18,972 nucleotides of DNA. Source: Firmicutes bacterium CAG:238 (GTDB lineage Bacteria; Bacillota; Clostridia; Peptostreptococcales; Anaerovoracaceae). The notes below the pieces were generated by a model, which worked only from the letters and a program-made list of their open reading frames with translations, was not told where the DNA came from and did not search any database. Location of the stretch: the NCBI GenBank assembly GCA_000435615.1, contig FR882023.1:5342-24313 (forward strand). Direction: 5' to 3'. The stretch's first letter is position 1. Each line of letters begins with the position of its first letter. Positions 7,040 through 13,804 of this stretch are shown one piece after another. A program made the translations under genes and the position numbers.

Positions 7040-7105
7040 ATCGGTAAGAACCACTGTAGCTGTTTAAAGTCATAAACTGACTTGGCTGTGAGAAAGGAGA
7101 AAGGA

Positions 7106-8083
7106 ATGGTAAAAGAGATGAAAAGAAAATTATTTGTATGCCTTCTGGCGCTTGTGCTTATCGTTACTCTAATGCCGGCTGCGGCGTTTGCGGAAAATCC
7201 AGGGGGAAGCGGTGTCTCCATTGAGGGCGACGGACTGACGCCTGAAATTGATCCGACGACGGGCGTAACTTTTACGGTATTTAAGTTTGAGAGGGTGGGT
7301 AACGAAATGCGTCCCCTTGAAGGAGCTGAATTTACACTTACGGATGTTGCAGACCACAGTAAAGTTTACGGACCGATAACCTCTGATGAGAGTGGTGATG
7401 CAATATTTAACAACATTCCGGACGGAACATATGAGTTACGAGAAACTCGGGCACCGGAAGGATATTGGCGCAATCCGCTTCCGGAAAAGTATGAAGTAAG
7501 CGAAGGAACCATATATAGAGTCTATAGTGCTGAAGGTAAATTTCCATGCGATGGTAAAATTGAATATTCAAATAGCAAACCAAAAGAAAAAATCGTTAAA
7601 ATAAAACTCGACAAAAAAGTTGAAACAGCCGGGACTCAAGCTGCAGATGAAAACAAACAGTTCAAGGCAAGGTTAAGCTTTGTAAATTTTGAATCGAATA
7701 TTCCGGTAGTAGTAGAAAGTTATGATACTTATTTTAAAGCCGGAGATGAATTTTTAAAGTTTAAAATTCTCATCAATTGTCTGAGACAAAGTGAAGATGT
7801 AGGAGTTTATTTACAAGAAGTTCCGGATACAGACTCATCTTGGCAGTATGATAACAAAATATATCAAGCGCTATATCGGGGAACGAGTGCTATTTCTCTT
7901 GATAACGAAGATGAGGAGATAATAGAAGATACAATAGATGCTCTTTGGAAAGTGGATTCAAATTATAGACCAATCGTAGCAGAACCTAGTGGAGAACCAC
8001 AACCTACAGAGGTCGCAACCTTCACAAACATCTACACTGCCTATAGCGGCGGGGGGGGGGGGGGAGGCGGGGGGGCCTTGTAG
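7106..8083 (+). CDS. secreted Cna-B-type surface protein, prematurely ended after a poly-G tract
   Basis: The ATG at 7106 has AAGGAG 6 nt upstream. A signal peptide (KRKLF, hydrophobic core, AFA cleavage near residue 29) marks export. Residues about 52-158 look like a Cna-B/SpaA collagen-binding-type domain: Lys60 in VFKFE, Glu113 in LRETRAPEGY and Asn156 in EYSNS fit a self-forming Lys-Asn isopeptide bond. A second beta-rich domain (about 163-313) ends in TFTNIYTAY, resembling pilin isopeptide-linkage (FctA-type) domains; this is tentative. A Gly-only linker encoded by the G tract follows, then Ala-Leu and TAG. As sequenced the product has 325 residues and no sorting signal, so it would be released. 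The missing anchor is encoded immediately downstream in another frame. The region about 7530-8035 is noticeably AT-rich. Confidence 0.8.
   Translation: MVKEMKRKLFVCLLALVLIVTLMPAAAFAENPGGSGVSIEGDGLTPEIDPTTGVTFTVFKFERVGNEMRPLEGAEFTLTDVADHSKVYGPITSDESGDAIFNNIPDGTYELRETRAPEGYWRNPLPEKYEVSEGTIYRVYSAEGKFPCDGKIEYSNSKPKEKIVKIKLDKKVETAGTQAADENKQFKARLSFVNFESNIPVVVESYDTYFKAGDEFLKFKILINCLRQSEDVGVYLQEVPDTDSSWQYDNKIYQALYRGTSAISLDNEDEEIIEDTIDALWKVDSNYRPIVAEPSGEPQPTEVATFTNIYTAYSGGGGGGGGGAL
8051..8075 (+). repeat. poly-G slippage tract (G14, then AGGC, then G7)
   Basis: Fourteen consecutive G (8051-8064) are followed by AGGC and seven more G (8069-8075), all within Gly codons. Such homopolymers slip during replication and are classic phase-variation switches. 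As given, the upstream frame hits TAG at 8081. One added G, or two removed, would join it to the anchor-encoding frame. The third frame stops at about 8103. Confidence 0.85.
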
Positions 8084-8514
8084 AAAACATTACGAGATAT
8101 TATAACATCAAGGTTAACGGCGGAAAGGCTTTAGACTTTCTCGGAAGTGAAGTGACTCGCGCAAGCTCCGGCAGCACAATTCAGGTGCAGGCGGATGCCG
8201 CAGCTGAAGGCAAGGTATTCAAAGGCTGGGAAGTTGTGCAGGGTGGAATCACTGCAGGCGAGGCATCGGATTTTTCCTTTATAATGCCGCGTGCAGATGT
8301 GGAACTGACGGCTGTATATGAAGATACCGCAGTAAAAGAGCCGGATATCAAAGACCCGACAGAGCCTGAGCAGCCGGATGAGGATGCAGAAGAGCAGAAG
8401 GAGACTCCGGTTCCGAAAACAGGGGATTCTATGACAATGGAACTTGTGCTGTTTGCAGTACTGGCAGCAGGAGCGGCATTTGGCATGAAAAAAGCATACA
8501 ATAAGACAAAGTAA
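8080..8514 (+). pseudogene. out-of-frame C-terminal part of the surface protein: InlB-like repeat plus cell-wall sorting signal
   Basis: This 144-codon stretch has no start codon with a ribosome site, so it is not an independent gene. It reads as a divergent InlB B-repeat-type module (YYNIKVNGGKAL, then FKGWEVVQGG, then FIMPRADVELTAVYED). An acidic Pro/Glu/Asp spacer follows, and then a wall-sorting signal: VPKTG (8410-8424), a hydrophobic segment (VLFAVLAAGAAFG) and a Lys-containing tail. A class of sortase would cleave at the Thr-Gly bond and attach the protein to peptidoglycan; no sortase gene is in the window. Codon use and sense are intact, so the frame is either maintained by selection when switched on or was recently broken. 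In-frame fusion with the upstream part would give a protein of about 470 residues. Confidence 0.8.
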
Positions 8515-8549
8515 GCAGAGCAAAGAAAAAGCTTAATATCTAAAAGATA

Positions 8550-8598
8550 ACAGGCAGCCTGATCTTGAGACGGACTCAAGCAAAAGGCTGTCTGTTTT
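8550..8598 (+). terminator. terminator after the surface protein gene
   Basis: ACAGGCAGCCT (8550-8560) pairs with AGGCTGTCTGT (8585-8595) through one G-U pair, with an inner hairpin CTTGAG/CTCAAG (8564-8569, 8575-8580) in the loop, then TTTT. Its position shows that the transcript unit includes the out-of-frame C-terminal part. Confidence 0.75.
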
Positions 8599-8604
8599 GC
8601 ATGA

Positions 8605-8862
8605 TTAACCATTGTGCGTATGCAGATATTTCTCGCGGGTAGCCATGCCGCCGCGTAGATGACGCTCCGCTTTATTGTTTTCCAAAACGTTTTTTACTTC
8701 GAGGGCCAACGCCGGATTGACCTCAAGGAGTCTTTCGGTTACATCCTTGTGGACGGTTGATTTGCTTACGCGAAACTTCTTCGCTGCCGCTCTGACTGTG
8801 GAATTGGTGTTTACGATGTAATGAGCCAGCTCAAGTACTCTTTCCTCTATATAATCCTTCAT
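8605..8862 (-). CDS. spoIIID: sporulation transcription factor SpoIIID
   Basis: This 85-aa protein closely follows Bacillus SpoIIID: MKDYIEERV at the start, a helix-turn-helix with VRAAAKKFRVSKSTVHKDVT (about 22-41), ERLLEVNP, and the basic RHLRGG segment needed for DNA contact, then MATREKYL. SpoIIID acts in the mother cell early in engulfment, repressing and activating sigma-E genes and enabling sigma-K. The ATG at 8862 is taken because it matches the family N-terminus, although AAGGAG lies 13 nt away. The GTG at 8874 is only 1 nt from that site. It is a lone gene between a surface protein and pflB, with a sigma-E-like promoter. Its presence implies the lineage sporulates or did so recently. 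Confidence 0.93.
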   Translation of the reverse strand: MKDYIEERVLELAHYIVNTNSTVRAAAKKFRVSKSTVHKDVTERLLEVNPALALEVKNVLENNKAERHLRGGMATREKYLHTHNG

Positions 8863-8897
8863 TGGCAGACACACACTCCTTGCTTATTCGTTAAGAC

Positions 8898-8926
8898 AAT
8901 ATATGCTGCGTGCCGAAGAAATATCA
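8898..8926 (-). promoter_or_regulatory. sigma-E-like promoter of spoIIID
   Basis: On the minus strand TGATATT (8926-8920), a 14-bp spacer and CATATATT (8905-8898) match the mother-cell sigma-E consensus KMATATT-N14-CATACANT at all but two specified positions. Known spoIIID genes depend on sigma-E. TAAGACAATA at 8892-8901 (plus strand) fits the SpoIIID site consensus WWRRACARNY except the last base, so autoregulation is possible. Confidence 0.65.
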
Positions 8927-9006
8927 CAGAGATTTATCACTGTCGGAGGAAGTGCGAAAAATCGGTTATGTACCTTAAAAAATGCACAAAATCCGCAAAA
9001 AATTCA

Positions 9007-9035
9007 TTGACTATTTTGTATACAAGATGTATTCT
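9007..9035 (+). promoter_or_regulatory. promoter of pflB
   Basis: TTGACT (9007-9012), a 17-bp spacer and TATTCT (9030-9035). An alternative -10, TAATAT at 9035-9040, has a 22-bp spacing and is less likely. Confidence 0.6.
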
Positions 9036-9056
9036 AATATAGGTTTATGTATACAT
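9016..9056 (+). promoter_or_regulatory. twin GTATAC palindromes at the pflB promoter (candidate operators)
   Basis: TTGTATACAA (9016-9025) lies in the promoter spacer and ATGTATACAT (9047-9056) just past the predicted start. Both are perfect 10-bp palindromes sharing TGTATACA, with centres 31 bp apart, about three helical turns. The half-sites resemble those of FadR-type GntR regulators (GT-N-AC spacing); the regulator is not in the window. Confidence 0.55.
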
Positions 9057-9084
9057 TATACAACATTAGGAGGACACAAAGAGA

Positions 9085-11319
9085 ATGAGAAAAGAATGGG
9101 AAGGTTTTATTGCCGGAAATTGGACAGAAAATATCGACGTGGAAGAGTTCATTAAACTGAACTATCATCCATATGACGGAGACGGAAGTTTCCTCGCAGG
9201 AGCAACGGAAAGAACGAAGGAATGTCTCGACAAAGTTCAGGAACTTCTTGTTGCAGAAAGAAAAGCAGGCGGCACATTAAAGGTTGACGCAAGCAGAATC
9301 ATGAGAATCAACGCGTTTGGACCGGGATACATCGTTCCGGGCAAGGACATCATCGTGGGACTTCAGACAGACGAACCGCTCAAGAGAGGTATCTGCCCGT
9401 TTGGCGGAATCAAGATGGTAAGAGAAGAAGTAAAGGAATACGGACAGGAACTGCCGAAAGAAATCGACAATATGTTTAACTACATAACGACTCACAACGA
9501 CGGCGTTTTCAAGGCATATTCCAACGAAATGAGACAGGTAAGACACCTTGGATACATCACAGGTCTTCCTGATGCATACGGCCGCGGAAGAATCATCGGT
9601 GACTACAGAAGAGCAGCCCTTTACGGAATCGACTACCTGATCGAAGAAAAGAAAAAAGACCACGAAACAATCGCATCCAGACACGTGATGAACGAAGAAA
9701 ACATCAGAACAGCGGAAGAAATCACGAACCAGATTAACGCTCTTAAGGAAATCAAGAAGATGGCAGAAAGCTACGGCTTTGATATTTCCGGACCGGCAAA
9801 GGACGTTAAAGAAGCAATTCAGTGGACATATTTTGCATACCTTGCAGGCATCAAGGAAGAAAACGGTGCAGCAATGTCCATCGGCAGAACTTCCACATTC
9901 ATTGACATATATGCAGAAAGAGACCTTGCAAACGGTACTTACACAGAAGAACAGATTCAGGAATTCGTTGACGACTATATCTTAAAGCTTAGAGTGGCTC
10001 GGCACCTCAGAACAAACGAATACAACGAATTATTCGGCGGAGACCCGATGTGGATTACAGAAGGTATCGGCGGCGTAGGCATGGACGGAAGACATAAAGT
10101 AACAAAGAACTCCTACAGAGTCCTTCAAACACTTTACAACCTCGGACCTGCACCGGAACCAAACCTTACGGTATTATGGTCGGAAAAACTTCCGGAACCG
10201 TTCAAGAAGTTCTGTGCACAGGTTTCCATCGATACAGACTCCATCCAGTACGAAAACGACGACAAGATGAGACCATTCTATGGCGAAGACTACTCCATCG
10301 CTTGCTGCGTATCCGCAATTCAGATGGGACAGCAGATTCAGTTCTTCGGCGCAAGATGCAACCTCGCTAAGATTCTTCTTCTTGGTTTAAACGGTGGTAT
10401 CGATGAAAGAACAGGCGAACATGTTGGTCCGCAGATGGAACCGGTAGGCGACGGCCCAATCGATTTCGAAGTTGCATGGGAAAGATTCAATATCTATCTT
10501 GCATGGCTCTGCGAATTATATGTAAACATCATGAACATCATTCACTTCATGCATGACAGATACGATTACGAAAGCTCCCAGATGGCATTCCTCAACTCCG
10601 AACTGAAGAGACTTATGGCATTCGGCGTTGCAGGATTCTCCGTTGCTGCAGACTCGCTTTCCGCAATCAAATATGCAAAGGTTTATCCGATCAGAGACGA
10701 AAATGGTGTAATCGTTGACTACAGAACAGAAGGCGAATTCCCGAAATACGGAAATGACGATGACAGAGTAGACGAAATCGCAGTTAAGATCTCCGAAAGA
10801 ACCATCGAAGAATTAAGAAAACACCCGGCATACAGAAATGCCGTTCACACATTATCCGTACTCACAATCACTTCAAATGTAATGTACGGAAAGAAGACAG
10901 GAAACACGCCTGACGGAAGAAGAGCAGGAACTCCGTTTGCACCGGGAGCAAACCCTATGCACCAGAGAGACAATCACGGAGCAATCGCATCCTTAAACTC
11001 CGTATCCAAGATTGACTGGGATACTTGCCAGGACGGCGTTTCCAACACATTCTCCATCACACCGGAGACACTCGGAAAGAACCCTGAAGAAAGAGCAGAC
11101 ATCCTCAAGGGACTTCTCGAAGGATACTTCAAGAGAGGCGCACATCACCTCAATGTAAACGTACTCAACAGAGCGGTATTGGAAGACGCATACGAAAATC
11201 CGGATAAATATCCGAACCTTACGGTAAGAGTTTCCGGATACGCAGTAAGATTCAACGCACTGTCAAAGAACCACCAGAAAGAGGTAATCGCAAGAACTTT
11301 CCACGAGTCTATCTACTAA
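9085..11319 (+). CDS. pflB: pyruvate formate-lyase (formate C-acetyltransferase)
   Basis: The 744-aa glycyl-radical enzyme converts pyruvate and CoA to acetyl-CoA and formate in the cytoplasm under anoxia. The adjacent active-site cysteines are Cys407-Cys408 in SIACCVSAIQ, and the radical site is Gly718 in RVSGYAVRFNAL near the C-terminus. Length, the N-terminal EWEGFIAGNW and the C-terminal HQKEVIARTFHE all fit genuine PflB rather than glycerol dehydratase or choline lyase relatives. AGGAGG stands 11 nt before the ATG. Codon use is strongly biased to AGA, GAA, ATC, AAC and TTC, as expected of a very highly expressed gene and unlike its neighbours. Its activating enzyme follows 31 bp downstream. 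The promoter carries paired palindromes. Confidence 0.98.
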   Translation: MRKEWEGFIAGNWTENIDVEEFIKLNYHPYDGDGSFLAGATERTKECLDKVQELLVAERKAGGTLKVDASRIMRINAFGPGYIVPGKDIIVGLQTDEPLKRGICPFGGIKMVREEVKEYGQELPKEIDNMFNYITTHNDGVFKAYSNEMRQVRHLGYITGLPDAYGRGRIIGDYRRAALYGIDYLIEEKKKDHETIASRHVMNEENIRTAEEITNQINALKEIKKMAESYGFDISGPAKDVKEAIQWTYFAYLAGIKEENGAAMSIGRTSTFIDIYAERDLANGTYTEEQIQEFVDDYILKLRVARHLRTNEYNELFGGDPMWITEGIGGVGMDGRHKVTKNSYRVLQTLYNLGPAPEPNLTVLWSEKLPEPFKKFCAQVSIDTDSIQYENDDKMRPFYGEDYSIACCVSAIQMGQQIQFFGARCNLAKILLLGLNGGIDERTGEHVGPQMEPVGDGPIDFEVAWERFNIYLAWLCELYVNIMNIIHFMHDRYDYESSQMAFLNSELKRLMAFGVAGFSVAADSLSAIKYAKVYPIRDENGVIVDYRTEGEFPKYGNDDDRVDEIAVKISERTIEELRKHPAYRNAVHTLSVLTITSNVMYGKKTGNTPDGRRAGTPFAPGANPMHQRDNHGAIASLNSVSKIDWDTCQDGVSNTFSITPETLGKNPEERADILKGLLEGYFKRGAHHLNVNVLNRAVLEDAYENPDKYPNLTVRVSGYAVRFNALSKNHQKEVIARTFHESIY

Positions 11320-11350
11320 GTGCGATCCCAAATGGGAAAGGCAATAAGCG

Positions 11351-12085
11351 ATGATTGGAAAAATTCACTCAATAGAAACCTTTGGCGCCGTAGACGGACC
11401 GGGCATCCGAACTGTGTTTTTTATGCAGGGATGCCCGGCAAGGTGCCTGTACTGCCACAACCCGGATTCGTGGCCTTATGACGGCGGCGAAAAGATCGAG
11501 GTTGAGGAAATTGTGCACTGGGCGCTCAGAGGCAAACCGTATTACGGCGGGAAAGGCGGCGTGACATTCAGCGGAGGGGAACCTTTGCTGCAGGCCAAAT
11601 TTCTCACAGAGGCAATGCATGCATTGCATAAAGAAGGAATAAAGAGCGCAATTGATACGAGCGGAACTTATATCGACGATTACACCGAAGATGCAATCCG
11701 CATCTGCGATTTGGTCCTTCTTGACATCAAAAATCCGGATCCGGAGAGGTTCGAAATTATAACCGGAAGAAAGCAGGAGACTCTTTACGATCTGATTGAC
11801 ATCATCAATCGTCAAAAGAAGCACGTATGGATACGCCATGTCGTTGTTCCGGATATAAACGACACCCCTGAGGACATGGAAGCCCTCAACGAGTTTCTCA
11901 AAAAGATAAGATATGTTGACAAAGTGGAGCTTTTGGGCTATCATACTATGGCAGTAGAAAAGTATGGGAAGCTTGGAATCACTTATAGGCTGAAGGGAGT
12001 ACCCGCGATGGACGGGGCAAAGCTCCTGGAACTGCAGAAGCTCATACATAAGCCTTCCGAGGCGGTGAGCCGTGCGGTCTTGTGA
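11351..12085 (+). CDS. pflA: pyruvate formate-lyase activating enzyme (radical SAM)
   Basis: This 244-aa radical SAM enzyme abstracts hydrogen from the PflB glycine, generating the catalytic radical. CxxxCxxC is at Cys28, Cys32 and Cys35 (CPARCLYCHN), holding the 4Fe-4S cluster with SAM. The SAM-binding FSGGEPLL is at 73-80. There is no extra ferredoxin insert, so it is of the short PflA type rather than the longer HpdA/GldB-type activases. The ribosome site is weak (AAAGG about 9 nt upstream), consistent with far less activase than lyase being needed. It follows pflB without a terminator and is 18 bp before the MATE gene. Confidence 0.97.
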   Translation: MIGKIHSIETFGAVDGPGIRTVFFMQGCPARCLYCHNPDSWPYDGGEKIEVEEIVHWALRGKPYYGGKGGVTFSGGEPLLQAKFLTEAMHALHKEGIKSAIDTSGTYIDDYTEDAIRICDLVLLDIKNPDPERFEIITGRKQETLYDLIDIINRQKKHVWIRHVVVPDINDTPEDMEALNEFLKKIRYVDKVELLGYHTMAVEKYGKLGITYRLKGVPAMDGAKLLELQKLIHKPSEAVSRAVL

Positions 12086-12103
12086 TTCGAAAAGGGATTA
12101 CGG

Positions 12104-13435
12104 ATGGAAAACACTTTAATTTATGACAAACCGATAAATATCGGAAATATACTGGAATTCACTGTGCCGACAATGATTCGTATGCTGTTCGTTTCGATGT
12201 ACACAATCGTTGACGGCATTGTTGTTTCCAATTATGTCGGGAGTCTGGGACTTTCGGCAATTAACATTGTGTTTCCGGTTTTGAACATCTGCATGGCGGT
12301 AACCTTCGTCTTTGAAATGGGTGGAAACGCCCTTATCGGCAAATTGCTCGGCGAGGGAAAGAAGGAGCAGGCATGCAGCTTTTTCAGCCTTATTATGATT
12401 ATAAACCTGGCTGTCATGGCGATCATGATGGCTGTTTTTCTTGCATGGGGCGAAGAAATTTATATGCACATCGGAGCGGATGAAGAACTGCTTCCTTATT
12501 GCATGGAATACGGAACGATAATGGTTTTGGCAGGGCCTGTGTGGTCGCTCCAGATTTTGTTTCAGGGATTTTTGGTAACTGCGGACAGACCGCATCTGGG
12601 ACTTTGGCTTTCGGTCGGCGCGGGAGTAATGAACGTGGGACTTGATATTCTGCTTGTGGGATACATGAACTTCGGCATTGCGGGGGCGGCGTATGCATCC
12701 ATGGCAGGAATGATGGTTGCGGGACTTTTGCCGCTTTTCATATTCTTTAACAAAAAAAGCATTCTTCATTTCGAAAAGCCTGCATGGATGGGCAGAAACC
12801 TTCTCTATTCCATGGGAAACGGTGCTTCGGAAATGGTTACGAGCCTTTCGAGCGCAATCACAACGGCCCTCTTTAATCTGCAGATGATGGCGATCGTCGG
12901 AGAAAAAGGGGTTGCCGCAATCAGTGCAGTGCTTTATCTGCAGTTTGTGTTTGTGGCGATATTTATAGGCTTTTCTATGGGCGTGGGTCCGATTTTCAGC
13001 TACAATTACGGTTCGGGAAACCGTGACAACATAAAGAAGCTTTTCGCCATTTCAATGAAGATCGTCGCAATTATTTCAATATCGATGTTCGCGATAGCTG
13101 AGATCTTTGACCGGCCGCTTGTAATGATTTTTGCGTCGCATGATGCACTGCTGGCGGATCTTATGGTTACGGGATTTCGCATTGTGGCCGTGAGCGTGCT
13201 GTTCAGCGGAATCAATATTTTTGCTTCGGGATTCTTTACGGCACTCAACAACGGAAAAATCTCGGCATTTATTTCAATTTTGCGAACGCTTGTATTCGAG
13301 GCCGGAGCACTGCTTCTGCTTCCGCGGCTGTTTGCACTTGACGGAGTATGGTGGGCACTTCCGACTGCCGAAATCGCAGGCAGTGCGGTGATTCTGGTGC
13401 TTTTGCTCAAAAACAGGAAGATTTATGGCTATTAA
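12104..13435 (+). CDS. MATE family multidrug/Na+ efflux transporter
   Basis: A 443-aa membrane protein with about twelve hydrophobic segments in two homologous bundles. The first bundle opens with the MATE pattern: FTVPTMIRMLFVSMYTIVDG and SNYVGSLGLSAINI, with Asp and Asn in the first and second segments. The second half contains SMGVGPIFSYNYGSGN (about 298-313), the family's typical inter-bundle motif. Family members expel cationic drugs or metabolites in exchange for Na+ or H+. AAAGGG lies 8 nt before the ATG, and the 18-bp gap after pflA suggests cotranscription. A functional tie to formate fermentation is not evident. No hairpin terminator is visible after the gene. Confidence 0.92.
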   Translation: MENTLIYDKPINIGNILEFTVPTMIRMLFVSMYTIVDGIVVSNYVGSLGLSAINIVFPVLNICMAVTFVFEMGGNALIGKLLGEGKKEQACSFFSLIMIINLAVMAIMMAVFLAWGEEIYMHIGADEELLPYCMEYGTIMVLAGPVWSLQILFQGFLVTADRPHLGLWLSVGAGVMNVGLDILLVGYMNFGIAGAAYASMAGMMVAGLLPLFIFFNKKSILHFEKPAWMGRNLLYSMGNGASEMVTSLSSAITTALFNLQMMAIVGEKGVAAISAVLYLQFVFVAIFIGFSMGVGPIFSYNYGSGNRDNIKKLFAISMKIVAIISISMFAIAEIFDRPLVMIFASHDALLADLMVTGFRIVAVSVLFSGINIFASGFFTALNNGKISAFISILRTLVFEAGALLLLPRLFALDGVWWALPTAEIAGSAVILVLLLKNRKIYGY

Positions 13436-13470
13436 TTTAGATTTTTTCACAAAAAAATACAAAAAAGGTA

Positions 13471-13499
13471 TTGACAAAACATAAATCGAGTGGTAAACT
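13471..13499 (+). promoter_or_regulatory. strong promoter of the T-box operon
   Basis: TTGACA (13471-13476), a 17-bp spacer and TAAACT (13494-13499) with an extended -10 TGG. Transcription would begin near 13506, just ahead of the T-box stem I. Confidence 0.8.
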
Positions 13500-13505
13500 T
13501 CGTGT

Positions 13506-13781
13506 ATATTCAATAGAAAACCTTTGAGGGAGAAGTAAAACTGATTTACGGTCTCACAGCGAACCCGGGGCGGTGGAAGCCGGGCAGATGCAGATTCAGA
13601 ATAATGGGCTCCTGAGGGCGAGGGGAAAGCGCCAAGGCGTGAGTATCTGAGACGAGGCTCCTGCGTCAGTGGAGAGGAGTGTGATGGCACTCTGCAGAGG
13701 GGGTTTTGCGTAAGCAGAATCAAACAAGGTGGCACCGCAGGTATAACCTGTCCTTGAGTTATTCAGGGACAGGTTTTTTTA
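13506..13781 (+). ncRNA. T-box riboswitch leader, predicted specifier UGG (tryptophan)
   Basis: The leader fills most of the 369-bp gap before the lipoprotein gene. Stem I closes with GGGAG (13528-13532) against CTCCT (13609-13613). AGTA (13534-13537) stands on the 5' side of the specifier loop and TGG (13605-13607) on the 3' side, giving Trp. The T-box core AAGGTGGCACCG (13726-13737) exposes TGGC, which complements GCCA, the expected 3' end of a bacterial tRNA-Trp with discriminator G. The antiterminator forms from CAAGG/CCTTG (13725-13729 with 13752-13756) and CAGG/CCTG (13738-13741 with 13747-13750). It excludes the downstream terminator. Uncharged tRNA-Trp should therefore turn the operon on. 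The specifier was assigned by hand folding. Confidence 0.85.
13745..13781 (+). terminator. T-box regulated terminator
   Basis: A 13-bp continuous stem (13745-13757 with 13763-13775, one G-U) with a 5-nt loop and a run of seven T. It shares 13747-13756 with the antiterminator, so the two structures are mutually exclusive. Confidence 0.9.
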
Positions 13782-13804
13782 ATTTTCTGAAGGAGGATAC
13801 AAAA

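Noticed and set aside
11326..11337. TCCCAAATGGGA inverted repeat between pflB and pflA
   Set aside because: The stem is 5 bp with a 2-nt loop and no T-run, too small to be a terminator or processing hairpin with confidence.
13706..13804. N-terminal extension of the lipoprotein back into the T-box
   Set aside because: The extension crosses the T-box core and terminator; AGGAGG and the signal peptide fix the start at 13805.
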